From: Clostridiales bacterium
GTDB taxonomy: Bacteria; Bacillota; Clostridia; Lachnospirales; Lachnospiraceae
NCBI GenBank assembly: GCA_019423835.1
Contig: JAHZAR010000003.1
Location: 1-54,087, forward strand
Length of the DNA stretch: 54,087 bases
Reading direction: 5' to 3'
Shown: piece after piece, positions 17,163 to 24,830 of the stretch
Position numbering within the stretch: position 1 is the first letter of the stretch
How the letters are laid out: every line of letters starts with the position of its first letter
The notes under the pieces: generated by a model
Seen by the model: only the letters and a program-made list of their open reading frames with translations
Told to the model about the DNA's origin: nothing
The model's database searches: none
Position numbers and translations under genes: made by a program

Positions 17163-17896
17163 CTGGAACCCTCCTCTCCGTCCGTCTCATTTTCTTCCCC
17201 GTCTGTCTCGTTCTCCTCTCCATCCCCTTCGTTTTCTTCCCCGTCCGTCTCATTTTCTTCCTCATCCGCCGCTTCTTCTGTGTCTCTTATCGGCAGCCTG
17301 TCCTGCTCTTCTCCTTCTCCAAGCTCTGACAGAAGCTCTCTCACATCGTTCCCAGTCAGAATCAGGTTAATGGTGGGATAGAGGATCAGCCGCATAGTTC
17401 CGTCCAGATCCTCCATCAGATCCAGCGGCTCGATAATCTGATACTTTTTCAGAAGGCTTAACGCCCGGCGGATTTCTGTGGGAGCCGTCCTCCCGGTCAG
17501 GCCAAACACGCCGAGCCTCTCGCTGAGCTCTCCCAGGGTTGTATGGACTGCAAGGCTGTTGGAGGCCTCTGTCATCTGCTCATCGTAGATTACCTTTAAG
17601 ATGAGCAGGTACAGGGTGGCGAGCTTCGGCAGCTTTTCTGCCAGGACTGCCTCCCCTTTTATGTAAATCACACCCAGCTGAATATCCTCACAGACAGAAA
17701 TACCGGATATTTCCAGGTATTCCCGCAGAAACTCCATGTGGCGTTCCAGGGTTCTGTATGCACCGGAATACTGGTAGCGCCCCGTTTTCCTGTCATATTT
17801 TCTCTCCAGCACATAGGTCTGCCGCTCCAGAAGCTGGATAGCCTGGGTAAGCTCCTCCCGCTCCTCCTGGAGCAGCTCATTAAAATATGGTATCAT
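17159..17896 (-). CDS. jetB: Wadjet-like JetB (DUF4194), kleisin-partner subunit
   Basis: 245 residues, DUF4194-like winged-helix protein, equivalent to the MukE/MksE subunit. Core features: MIPYFNELLQEEREELTQAI, a wing region ERKYDRKTGRYQYSGAYRT, CEDIQLGVIYIKGE and a C-terminal SLLKKYQIIEPLDLMEDLDGTMRLILYPTI. The tail (from about residue 205) is very acidic with four copies of a DGEEN-type unit. It overlaps jetA by 17 bp and jetC by 4 bp, so the three are made together. Confidence 0.86.
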   Translation of the reverse strand: MIPYFNELLQEEREELTQAIQLLERQTYVLERKYDRKTGRYQYSGAYRTLERHMEFLREYLEISGISVCEDIQLGVIYIKGEAVLAEKLPKLATLYLLILKVIYDEQMTEASNSLAVHTTLGELSERLGVFGLTGRTAPTEIRRALSLLKKYQIIEPLDLMEDLDGTMRLILYPTINLILTGNDVRELLSELGEGEEQDRLPIRDTEEAADEEENETDGEENEGDGEENETDGEENETDGEEGSR

Positions 17897-19325
17897 CTTC
17901 TCTTATCTGTCCCTTTCCTGTATGATAACTGCCCTTCGTCTCCTCCCCGGTGTACTTCCTGCGCTCTCCCGCTTCTGGCTTTTCCCTGAATACAAGCGCC
18001 GGAAAGACATAGGCTCCGTTGTCGATAAATTCCGGCTCCCCTTCTGTCCTGAAGGGGCTTTCTTTTTTTAGGGAGTAATCGTAGGCCAGGATCAGCTTTT
18101 CAAAATCTTCTTCGCTTCGGATACTGTCTCCTGTAATGACCGCGGTTTTGTCCTTCATCCGCGCTCTGATAAAGTCCGTGATCTGCTCTCTGGTGTATTT
18201 TGCCGAAACCCGGTTCAGACTCAGAAGCTCTTCCCTGGAAAGCTCCTTCGCAGCCTCCTCTGGCTGCAGCTTCTCCCGGAAGACCTCCCTGGGCTTTCGC
18301 TTCCTGTAGAGAGATTTGTCAGAGAGCAGCTCTCTTCTCGAGAGATTCATCCTGGCTGCCGTCTTTCTGATAAGGGGCTCCGGATCCTCCTCCCGGGACA
18401 TTCGGTTCAGAAGCTGTAAAATCAGCCCCTTCGTGTCCTCTTCCTTATTTAAGAGATAGCAGAGGCGGCTCACTGTAACTCTCACATAGCGGGTGTGTTC
18501 CCTGTCCATATTGGCAATCCGCCGTTCGATGTCATCAAATCCCCTCTCAATGTCATCGATCAGGCGGACTGCCTCTGAAAGCTCCAGCTTCTTTCCTCCC
18601 CGGCGGATGGTGAGCTCCAGGTACTCCGGCTCCTCTCTGAGAAGCTTCAGCCACTGCTTGATATCTGCCTTGTACAGGTAGAAATTATCAGATGTTTTTA
18701 ATATATGGTATTTTTTCTTTACAATCTCTTCCACATATCCGTCCAGGTGCTCCCGCAGCAGCTCCCCGTAAAATTTCTGATCCAGCAGGCTTGTAAAAAA
18801 TTTGTCCATGTTGTGGAGCATGTCCTGAAGGGTCTTGTTGAGCCTTCTGGTATTTACCAGGGCTGTGTTTAAAAGGGCGATGGATGCGCGGGGATCATTC
18901 CGGTAGGAGAAGAGGTTTGCATAAATGTTCTGGATATAGATGTCCGCCTCGTCCCCCTCCTCCCCGATGAGACGCTCAAATGCACCGATAAAGATCGCGG
19001 CATAGTCTGGAATAACGATATTGACAGACAGGTTGACAAAATCCTCCTGGCGGCGCAGCCACCTGGTTCTGATCAGCCAGTTGAGAATGCGCGTGGCCGG
19101 CGGCTCCAGGGTATCTGCCTCAGCCTCCTCCTGTTCTCTCTCAATCTCCACCTGGCGTCTGGAAAAGTAATCGCCCAGCACCTGGATGCACATCTCCCTG
19201 CTCAGGAAATAGTTGCTGTACTGGTACTCTTCGCTGATCTTTAAGAGGGCTTCTATATATATTTCCCTGTTGGGGGAACGGAAAAGTCCCCAGAATGAGG
19301 ACGGAATTTCTTTCAGAAGTTTCAT
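17880..19325 (-). CDS. jetA: Wadjet-like JetA (DUF5716 family), kleisin-like subunit
   Basis: 481 residues resembling the JetA family formerly called DUF5716, probably the type III form: MKLLKEIPSSFWGLFRSPNREIY, EEYQYSNYFLSREMCIQVL, RILNWLIRTRWLRRQEDFVNLSVNIVIPDYA and TRRLNKTLQDMLHNMDKFFTSLLD. The kleisin-like partner links the JetC heads. I chose ATG 19325 because AAAGGAG lies 7 bases upstream; the open frame before it is an artefact of the structured leader. It is the first gene of the jet set, which also leads into the long leftward run ending at nagA. Confidence 0.85.
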   Translation of the reverse strand: MKLLKEIPSSFWGLFRSPNREIYIEALLKISEEYQYSNYFLSREMCIQVLGDYFSRRQVEIEREQEEAEADTLEPPATRILNWLIRTRWLRRQEDFVNLSVNIVIPDYAAIFIGAFERLIGEEGDEADIYIQNIYANLFSYRNDPRASIALLNTALVNTRRLNKTLQDMLHNMDKFFTSLLDQKFYGELLREHLDGYVEEIVKKKYHILKTSDNFYLYKADIKQWLKLLREEPEYLELTIRRGGKKLELSEAVRLIDDIERGFDDIERRIANMDREHTRYVRVTVSRLCYLLNKEEDTKGLILQLLNRMSREEDPEPLIRKTAARMNLSRRELLSDKSLYRKRKPREVFREKLQPEEAAKELSREELLSLNRVSAKYTREQITDFIRARMKDKTAVITGDSIRSEEDFEKLILAYDYSLKKESPFRTEGEPEFIDNGAYVFPALVFREKPEAGERRKYTGEETKGSYHTGKGQIREDDTIF

Positions 19326-19439
19326 GTGGTGACTCCTTTGAATGGGGTGTAATGGGCAAACAGGGGAAAAGCCCGAATTTTGCCCGCAGTGCGCGTTCGG
19401 CTCCGCTTCGCTCCGTCTCACTCACGGGCTTCGCCCTAT

Positions 19440-19503
19440 GGCCAGGGAGGGAGAAACCGACGCTTTCATGCAGGCATGAGCGCCGGTTTCTCCCTCCCTG
19501 GCC
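19440..19503. repeat. 64-nt inverted repeat in the jetA leader
   Basis: Two perfect 20-nt arms (19440-19459 and 19484-19503; left arm begins GGCCAGGGAGGGAG) flank a 24-nt centre that itself can pair (CGCT/AGCG plus TCATGC/GCATGA). Weaker outer matches (GCAGTGC at 19386, GCACTGC at 19504) extend it. It lies in the untranslated leader between the jetA promoter and start and has no T-run on either side, so it is not a standard terminator. It could be an RNA stability or attenuation element, or a REP-like repeat. Confidence 0.8.
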
Positions 19504-19527
19504 GCACTGCTCATTGCCAACGCGAAC

Positions 19528-19536
19528 ATTATACCA
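19528..19536 (-). promoter_or_regulatory. Extended -10 promoter for jetABC
   Basis: Minus-strand TGGTATAAT is a perfect extended -10 (TGnTATAAT), about 195 bp before the jetA ATG. No convincing TTGACA-like -35 is seen, as expected for extended -10 promoters. Confidence 0.6.
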
Positions 19537-19603
19537 CATCCTCCCCTCGCACTGTACCATTTTTTGTTTCGGGTGTCGTTTGCTGCGGTTGATTCTCGGG
19601 AGG

Positions 19604-19650
19604 ACACAGAATTATCATGGTTTTCTCACAGAATGAACACAGAATTTTCA
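19604..19650 (+). repeat. Repeated ACACAGAATTWTCA upstream of the ABC cassette
   Basis: ACACAGAATTATCA (19604-19617) and ACACAGAATTTTCA (19637-19650) are 33 bp apart, about three helical turns, with a partial copy (CACAGAATGA) between. They lie upstream of a possible -10 (TATGAT, 19662) and may be regulator sites. The rest of 19537-19765 holds no gene. Confidence 0.45.
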
Positions 19651-19765
19651 CTTTTTCTTTCTATGATCCCTCCTAGATGCAGGGTGCGTTTTTTTCTGGT
19701 GTCCGGGAGTGGATTTTTTGCTTCGGGGCGGCGGCGCCCTCTGGATGAAAAAGGAGGATTGTGTT

Positions 19766-20938
19766 TTGATTGAAGTAAAAAATCTGGTTAAGGACTACGG
19801 AGGATGCCTGGCTGTGGATCATCTGAGCTTTACTGTCCCGGACGGGGAAATTATCGGTTTTCTCGGTCCCAACGGTGCAGGAAAGTCCACAACGATGAAT
19901 ATCATGACCGGATACCTGGGAGCCACCGACGGGGAGGTCCTGATCGACGGGAAAAACATTCTGGAGGAACCGTATGAGGCCAGACGCCTCATTGGCTACC
20001 TTCCGGAAATCCCGCCCCTCTACCTGGAAATGACGGTGCGGGAATACTTAAGCTTTGCCGCTGAGTTAAAAAAGCTGCCAAAGAAGGACAGGGAGGAGGC
20101 CATCTCAGAGGCTATGGAACTGACGATGCTGGGCGACGTAAAGGGCCGTCTGATTAAAAACCTCTCCAAGGGCTACCGGCAGCGCGTCGGGCTGGCGCAG
20201 GCTGTACTCGGCATGCCGCCTGTCATCATCCTGGATGAGCCTACCGTAGGACTGGATCCCAAGCAGATTATCGAGATCCGGGATCTGATCCGATCCCTCG
20301 GGAAAAAGCACACAGTTATTTTAAGCTCTCATATTCTTTCAGAGGTCAGCGCCGTGTGTGACCATATTCTGATTATCTCCCACGGAAGGCTGGCGGCAAA
20401 CGGCACCCCGGAAAGCCTGGAAAACCAGATGGCAGGATCTCAGACGGTGGTTATGACTGTGAAGGGCTCCCCGGATGAAGTGAGAAGCGCCCTTTCATCT
20501 GTGGACGGGATTGCCTCCATGGAGTTCTCGGAGTCTGAACGGAGACCTGAGACGGAATCTGAGGCGGCCAGTGCAGAAACCGCCACAGAGCAGTCTGAAC
20601 CTCAGGAGCCAGACGGCAGTCAGGACCGGGGCTGCCTGACCAGCCTGCGCCTCTCCCTCTCTCCCTCCCAGAGCCCTGACAGGGACAGCGTCACGATACG
20701 CGAAGAGATCTTTTATGCCTTATCTGAAAGCAGGCTCCCCATCCTCTCCATGCAGATGGAAAAGACTTCCCTGGAGCAGGTATTTCTGGAGCTGACCCAG
20801 TCCGGCCAGCAGCCGCCCGAACAGGAGGAAAAATCAGGCCATGGGACGGCCGGAAGCGGTATCCCTGAGCCCTCGCCTGCCTCTGTGAGCAAAACTTCAA
20901 GCCCCGAACAGGAGGACAGCAATGACAGCGATTTATAA
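19766..20938 (+). CDS. ABC transporter ATPase of a Gld-type export system
   Basis: 390 residues. Walker A GFLGPNGAGKSTT, Q-loop region GYLPEIPPLY, signature LSKGYRQRVGLAQA, Walker B VIILDEPTVGLDP and H-loop ILSSHIL are intact. The C-terminal 150 residues contain a Ser/Glu-rich linker (about 275-330) and end with a hydrophilic tail of 40 residues. I chose the TTG at 19766: AAGGAGG lies 8 bases upstream and IEVKNLVKDYGG is the normal start; an upstream in-frame ATG (19745) overlaps that ribosome site. It overlaps the permease gene by 17 bp. Confidence 0.93.
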   Translation: MIEVKNLVKDYGGCLAVDHLSFTVPDGEIIGFLGPNGAGKSTTMNIMTGYLGATDGEVLIDGKNILEEPYEARRLIGYLPEIPPLYLEMTVREYLSFAAELKKLPKKDREEAISEAMELTMLGDVKGRLIKNLSKGYRQRVGLAQAVLGMPPVIILDEPTVGLDPKQIIEIRDLIRSLGKKHTVILSSHILSEVSAVCDHILIISHGRLAANGTPESLENQMAGSQTVVMTVKGSPDEVRSALSSVDGIASMEFSESERRPETESEAASAETATEQSEPQEPDGSQDRGCLTSLRLSLSPSQSPDRDSVTIREEIFYALSESRLPILSMQMEKTSLEQVFLELTQSGQQPPEQEEKSGHGTAGSGIPEPSPASVSKTSSPEQEDSNDSDL

Positions 20939-21788
20939 ACGTGAACTGAAATCTTATTTTTATTCCATGACAGGCTGTATCTTCATCGCCTTCATGACAC
21001 TTTTTCTGGGCATTTATTTTATGTCCTACAACCTGGGAACCGGTTATCCCTACTTTTCCTTTTCTCTGACAGGCATGCTGTCCATTATGATGTTCTCCAT
21101 TCCTGTCCTGACTATGAGAAGCCTTTCTGATGAGAGGAGGAGCCGGACTGACCAGCTTCTCTTGACCTCCCCTGTATCTGTCACGGGGATTGTCCTGGGC
21201 AAGTATTTCTCCATGGTGACCGTGTTTGCCGCAACGGTTCTGATTGCCGCCCTCTGCCCTCTCATCATTATGGCAAACGGCACTGCATATCCGGCTGCTG
21301 ACTATGCCTCTCTGCTATGTTATTTTCTGCTGGGCTGCGTTTACATCTCCATCGGACTGTTTCTCTCATCCCTGACAGAAAGCCAGATTATCGCGGCTGT
21401 TTCCACCTTCGGTGTGCTGCTTCTTCTGTTCCTGTGGCCGAGCCTTATGATGTTTCTGCCGACAACGGCATCTGGCTGCGCAGTGGGCTTTTTCCTCATC
21501 TGGACAGCGGCAGTGCTGATCATTCTCCGGGTAACAGACTGGGCGGCTCTGGGGTTTCTGCTGGAGGCCGCCGGTGCGGCAGTTCTGGCCATCCTCTATT
21601 TTGCAAAGCCGTCCCTTCTGGAGCACAGCCTCTCTGATGTACTGGGAAAGCTGGCCTTTACCGATGTGTTCCAGACCTTTGTGGCGGATCACATCCTGGA
21701 CATAGGCGGACTTTTATTCTACGCAAGCACCATTGTTTTCTTCGTGTTTCTCACCGTTTTGTCCGTGGAAAAACGCAGATGGAGTTAA
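20922..21788 (+). CDS. ABC-2 type permease (GldF-like)
   Basis: 288 residues with six hydrophobic segments, starting MTAIYKRELKSYFYSMTGCIF, the standard ABC-2 permease entry. The RSLSDERRSRTDQLLLTSPVSVTGIVLGKY stretch (about 67-96) is the coupling region of this family, and it ends with a basic VEKRRWS tail. With the ATPase before and the GldG-like protein after, it forms a Gld-type exporter. The substrate is unknown. Confidence 0.9.
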   Translation: MTAIYKRELKSYFYSMTGCIFIAFMTLFLGIYFMSYNLGTGYPYFSFSLTGMLSIMMFSIPVLTMRSLSDERRSRTDQLLLTSPVSVTGIVLGKYFSMVTVFAATVLIAALCPLIIMANGTAYPAADYASLLCYFLLGCVYISIGLFLSSLTESQIIAAVSTFGVLLLLFLWPSLMMFLPTTASGCAVGFFLIWTAAVLIILRVTDWAALGFLLEAAGAAVLAILYFAKPSLLEHSLSDVLGKLAFTDVFQTFVADHILDIGGLLFYASTIVFFVFLTVLSVEKRRWS

Positions 21789-21798
21789 GGAGGGCATT

Positions 21799-23163
21799 AT
21801 GAATAAAAAGCTGAAAAGGGGAGGGTATACAGCCATCCTCGCACTGATTGCGGTGGCGGCCCTGATCCTGTTTAATATGATAGTGGGAAAGCTTCCCGAG
21901 AATCTGACAAAAATTGACCTGAGCGATACGAAGATCTACTCCATTGGCGATACTACGAAGGAAGTACTGGACGGACTTGACAGAGATGTGACCATCTATG
22001 TGGTGGCAGATCCTGACTCTGTGGATACCAGGATCACCCATTTCCTGGAGCAGTACGAATCTGCATCCTCCCATGTGAAGGTGGAAACCCTTGACAGCAT
22101 TCTCCACCCGGATCAGGTGCAGGCCATGGAGGCGGAAAACAATTCCCTCCTGATCTCCTGCGGGGATACAGGCCGGAAGGAAACCATCCCCTTTGACGAT
22201 ATTATCCAGAAAACCTACACCATGTACGGTTATCCTCAGGAATCCGCCTTTGACGGAGAGGGGCAGGTAACCAGCGCCATCAAGGGTGTGGTAAGCGATG
22301 TTCAGAAAATTGCCTATCAGACGGAAAGCCACGGAGAGTCACAGCTCTCTGACTCTGCCGTGTCTATGCTGAAAAAATCCAATTTTTCCCTGGCTGACGT
22401 AAATCTCCTGACAGCCGGCTCCGTGCCTGAGGACTGCAGTCTTCTGATCATCAATCATCCGCAGACAGATCTGGCAGAGGATGAGGCCGATATGATCCTC
22501 TCCTACCTGGACGGGGGCGGCCATGTCCTTCTCCTGTCAGGCCCTCTCACAGAGGAACGGCCGCACTTTAAGAGGGTCATGGAGGCCTACGGCATTGAAC
22601 AGCTTCCGGGCTACGCTGCCGATATGGACCGCTGTTACCAGAACAACCCGTTTTACACGTTCCCGGTCTGCAGCAGCACCCATCCCATTACTGACCAGCT
22701 GGATTCCAGAAGTCTGGCCCTTGTCGCCCAGAGCGGAGCACTGAAAATCTCTGACTCCGTTCCTGAGGGAGTCACGGCGGAGGCTTTCCTCACCACCTCG
22801 GACAATGGAGTCCGCATTGTCTCTGACACGGAGCAGGAAGCCGGCTGCTTCGTTCTGGCTGCTTCTGCTGCGAAGGAGACGGACAATGGAACGGCAAGCC
22901 TCATTGTCTTCTCCTGCCCGTCCCTGATTGATCCAGGCATCACAGAGGTATTTTCCAACCTGACCAACCTGGACATCTTCATGAATGCAGCTGTCTGGAA
23001 CTTTGAGGATGCGGAAAATGTTTCCATTCCTTCAAAGAGTCTTGAAATGACCTTCAACACGATTTCCGGCAGCGGAACCCTGTCCTTCCTTTTCATCCTT
23101 GTGATTCCTGCCGCAGCTGCTTTAGGAGGCTTCATTGTCTGGATGAGAAGAAGAAAGCTGTAG
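21799..23163 (+). CDS. GldG-like ABC auxiliary membrane protein
   Basis: 454 residues. One N-terminal membrane helix (YTAILALIAVAALILFNMIV), a large outside domain of the GldG/ABC-transporter-auxiliary type (KIDLSDTKIYSIGDTTKEVL, VTIYVVADPDSVDT, AYQTESHGESQLSD, LLIINHPQTDLAEDEADMIL, YLDGGGHVLLLSGP), and a second helix at the C-terminus (LSFLFILVIPAAAALGGFIV) followed by MRRRKL. TAAGGAGGGC precedes ATG 21799. It follows the permease by 10 bp. Confidence 0.88.
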   Translation: MNKKLKRGGYTAILALIAVAALILFNMIVGKLPENLTKIDLSDTKIYSIGDTTKEVLDGLDRDVTIYVVADPDSVDTRITHFLEQYESASSHVKVETLDSILHPDQVQAMEAENNSLLISCGDTGRKETIPFDDIIQKTYTMYGYPQESAFDGEGQVTSAIKGVVSDVQKIAYQTESHGESQLSDSAVSMLKKSNFSLADVNLLTAGSVPEDCSLLIINHPQTDLAEDEADMILSYLDGGGHVLLLSGPLTEERPHFKRVMEAYGIEQLPGYAADMDRCYQNNPFYTFPVCSSTHPITDQLDSRSLALVAQSGALKISDSVPEGVTAEAFLTTSDNGVRIVSDTEQEAGCFVLAASAAKETDNGTASLIVFSCPSLIDPGITEVFSNLTNLDIFMNAAVWNFEDAENVSIPSKSLEMTFNTISGSGTLSFLFILVIPAAAALGGFIVWMRRRKL

Positions 23164-23188
23164 TACAGATTAAAAGGAGGAAACAACT

Positions 23189-24304
23189 ATGTCAAGGAAG
23201 CATTCTCTGGCCGTCGGCTGCCTTCTTCTGGCGGCCCTGGCCGCAGCCTATGCCTTTGTATCCGGCTTTTCGGCGAGAGAGGACAGGAAGAGGGAGCAGG
23301 CAGAGGCGGCGGGCGTGATCCCGTTTACAGACTGCGCTGAGCTCACTGCCCTCTCCTATACTTCAAAGGATACCTCCATCTCCTTTAGGAAAGACAGAGA
23401 TGGCGTGTGGAGGTATACGGAGGATGAGGATTTTCCGGCCCTCCAGGCCTCTGTCCAGACTCTTGCCAATGATCTGGGCGATATGACTGCCAAACGGGAT
23501 CTGGGCGAGGCCTCTGACCTTTCCATTTACGGGCTGACCTCCCCTGCCGCCACCTTTTCCTTCTCAGGTGAGGTCGGCCAGAGCGCTGTTATCACCATCG
23601 GAAATGAGACAGAAGACGGCGATTACTATGCGATGAAGAGCGATGACAGCCATGTCTACACCATAAGCGATGTGCTGATGAACTACTCGGATCACACACT
23701 CTATGACTGGCTGGAGACAGATGAACTCCCCTCTGTCTTCACAGCAGATGTAAAGGAATTTAAAATTGACACGGCGGAGCAGTCTCTCCACTATATCCGC
23801 ACCGGAAAGGATGACCAGGGCAATTTCATCTGGTACCGGGACTCTGCAGAAAACGAGGAAAACCGTGTGGAGGACGTGAGCGTTCCCAACCATCTGGCCA
23901 CAGCCATCACGAATCTTGTCATCTCCGGCTGCGCAGATTACAAGGTCACGGACAGCGAGCTGGCCCAGTATGGTCTTGATACTCCCCAAGCCGTCATCTG
24001 GTTCTCCTATGAGGAGGAACCGGTACAGAGCAGCTCCGACCCAAAAACAGAGGATGGGGCAGAGGCTTCGGAGGCCTCAGAGGAGGATTCTGCTGATTCC
24101 CGGGATGAGGAAGACAGCTCTGCGGCCGGTTCCAATATGAACTCTGTCAGAGAATTTTCCATTGAAATCGGAAACCTTGACGAGTCAGGCGAATATTACT
24201 ATGTCCGCCCCTCCGGCTCCCTGGCGGCAGACAGGATTCAGAAATCCCTGGTAGAGGACTGCCTGAAGGAACCGTCCTCTAACGCCGGTTCAGATACTCC
24301 ATAA
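23189..24304 (+). CDS. DUF4340-domain membrane-anchored protein of the Gld-type cassette
   Basis: 371 residues. An N-terminal anchor (SLAVGCLLLAALAAAYAFVSG) is followed by repeated DUF4340-type units (ALSYTSKDTSISFRKDRDGVWRYTED, LSIYGLTSPAATFSF, YYAMKSDDSHVYTISDVL) and a Ser/Glu-rich loop (about 275-315). DUF4340 proteins regularly follow GldG-like genes. AAAAGGAGG precedes the ATG. Its 3' end overlaps the convergent cwlD end by 26 bp. Confidence 0.85.
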   Translation: MSRKHSLAVGCLLLAALAAAYAFVSGFSAREDRKREQAEAAGVIPFTDCAELTALSYTSKDTSISFRKDRDGVWRYTEDEDFPALQASVQTLANDLGDMTAKRDLGEASDLSIYGLTSPAATFSFSGEVGQSAVITIGNETEDGDYYAMKSDDSHVYTISDVLMNYSDHTLYDWLETDELPSVFTADVKEFKIDTAEQSLHYIRTGKDDQGNFIWYRDSAENEENRVEDVSVPNHLATAITNLVISGCADYKVTDSELAQYGLDTPQAVIWFSYEEEPVQSSSDPKTEDGAEASEASEEDSADSRDEEDSSAAGSNMNSVREFSIEIGNLDESGEYYYVRPSGSLAADRIQKSLVEDCLKEPSSNAGSDTP

Positions 24305-24830
24305 TTCCCATATGTATCGTCCAGGCCAGGCGGTCCTGGTATTCGTCCGTATTTAACAGGGCCGCCTCCTCATAGTTGCTTAAAAAACCGCATTCTACAA
24401 TTACAATGGGACTTTTCACGTGCAGGAGCAGGTAATAGCTGTCATTTGCCTTTGCCTGCCTTGTATTTTTTTCTCCGAGGACATAGTCAAACCGTCTCTG
24501 CAGGATCTCTGCCAGCTTTTTCCCTTTTACCGATCCGTTATAGTAGAATACCTGGCCTCCCGACACATATTCCTCATGGTAGCTGTTCTGGTGGATGCTG
24601 ACTACCAGATCCGGCTTAGCCTCGTCAATCAGGCTGCATCTGGCCTTCATATCTGCCGATTTTTTCCTGCTGTCCGTTTCGCTGTAGAGCCCCTTGTCCT
24701 CACTGCGGGTCATCACCACCTCCACATCTGCCAGCTCGAGGTAACGGGCCAGCTTTTTGGATATGGCAAGGTTAATGTCCTTCTCGAGACTCTGATCCAC
24801 CCCCACCTTGCCGGGATCATTGCCTCCATG
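24279..24830 (-). pseudogene. cwlD: cwlD, 3' portion (zinc-amidase catalytic domain), separated by an inserted element
   Basis: Encodes HGGNDPGKVGVDQSLEKD onward to the TAG at 24279-24281: the Amidase_3 fold with VEVVMTRSEDKGLY, LVVSIHQNSYHEEY (His ligand), TRQAKANDSYYLL, IVIVECGFLSNYEEA (catalytic Glu) and AWTIHMGIMEYLN. CwlD acts with PdaA to make muramic-delta-lactam in spore cortex. The promoter, start and membrane anchor lie 2.4 kb away at 27256-27422. A frame from 24905 passes into this part but its first 25 residues are recombinase DNA in another frame. I call it interrupted rather than dead because removal of the element restores 238 codons exactly. Confidence 0.9.
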
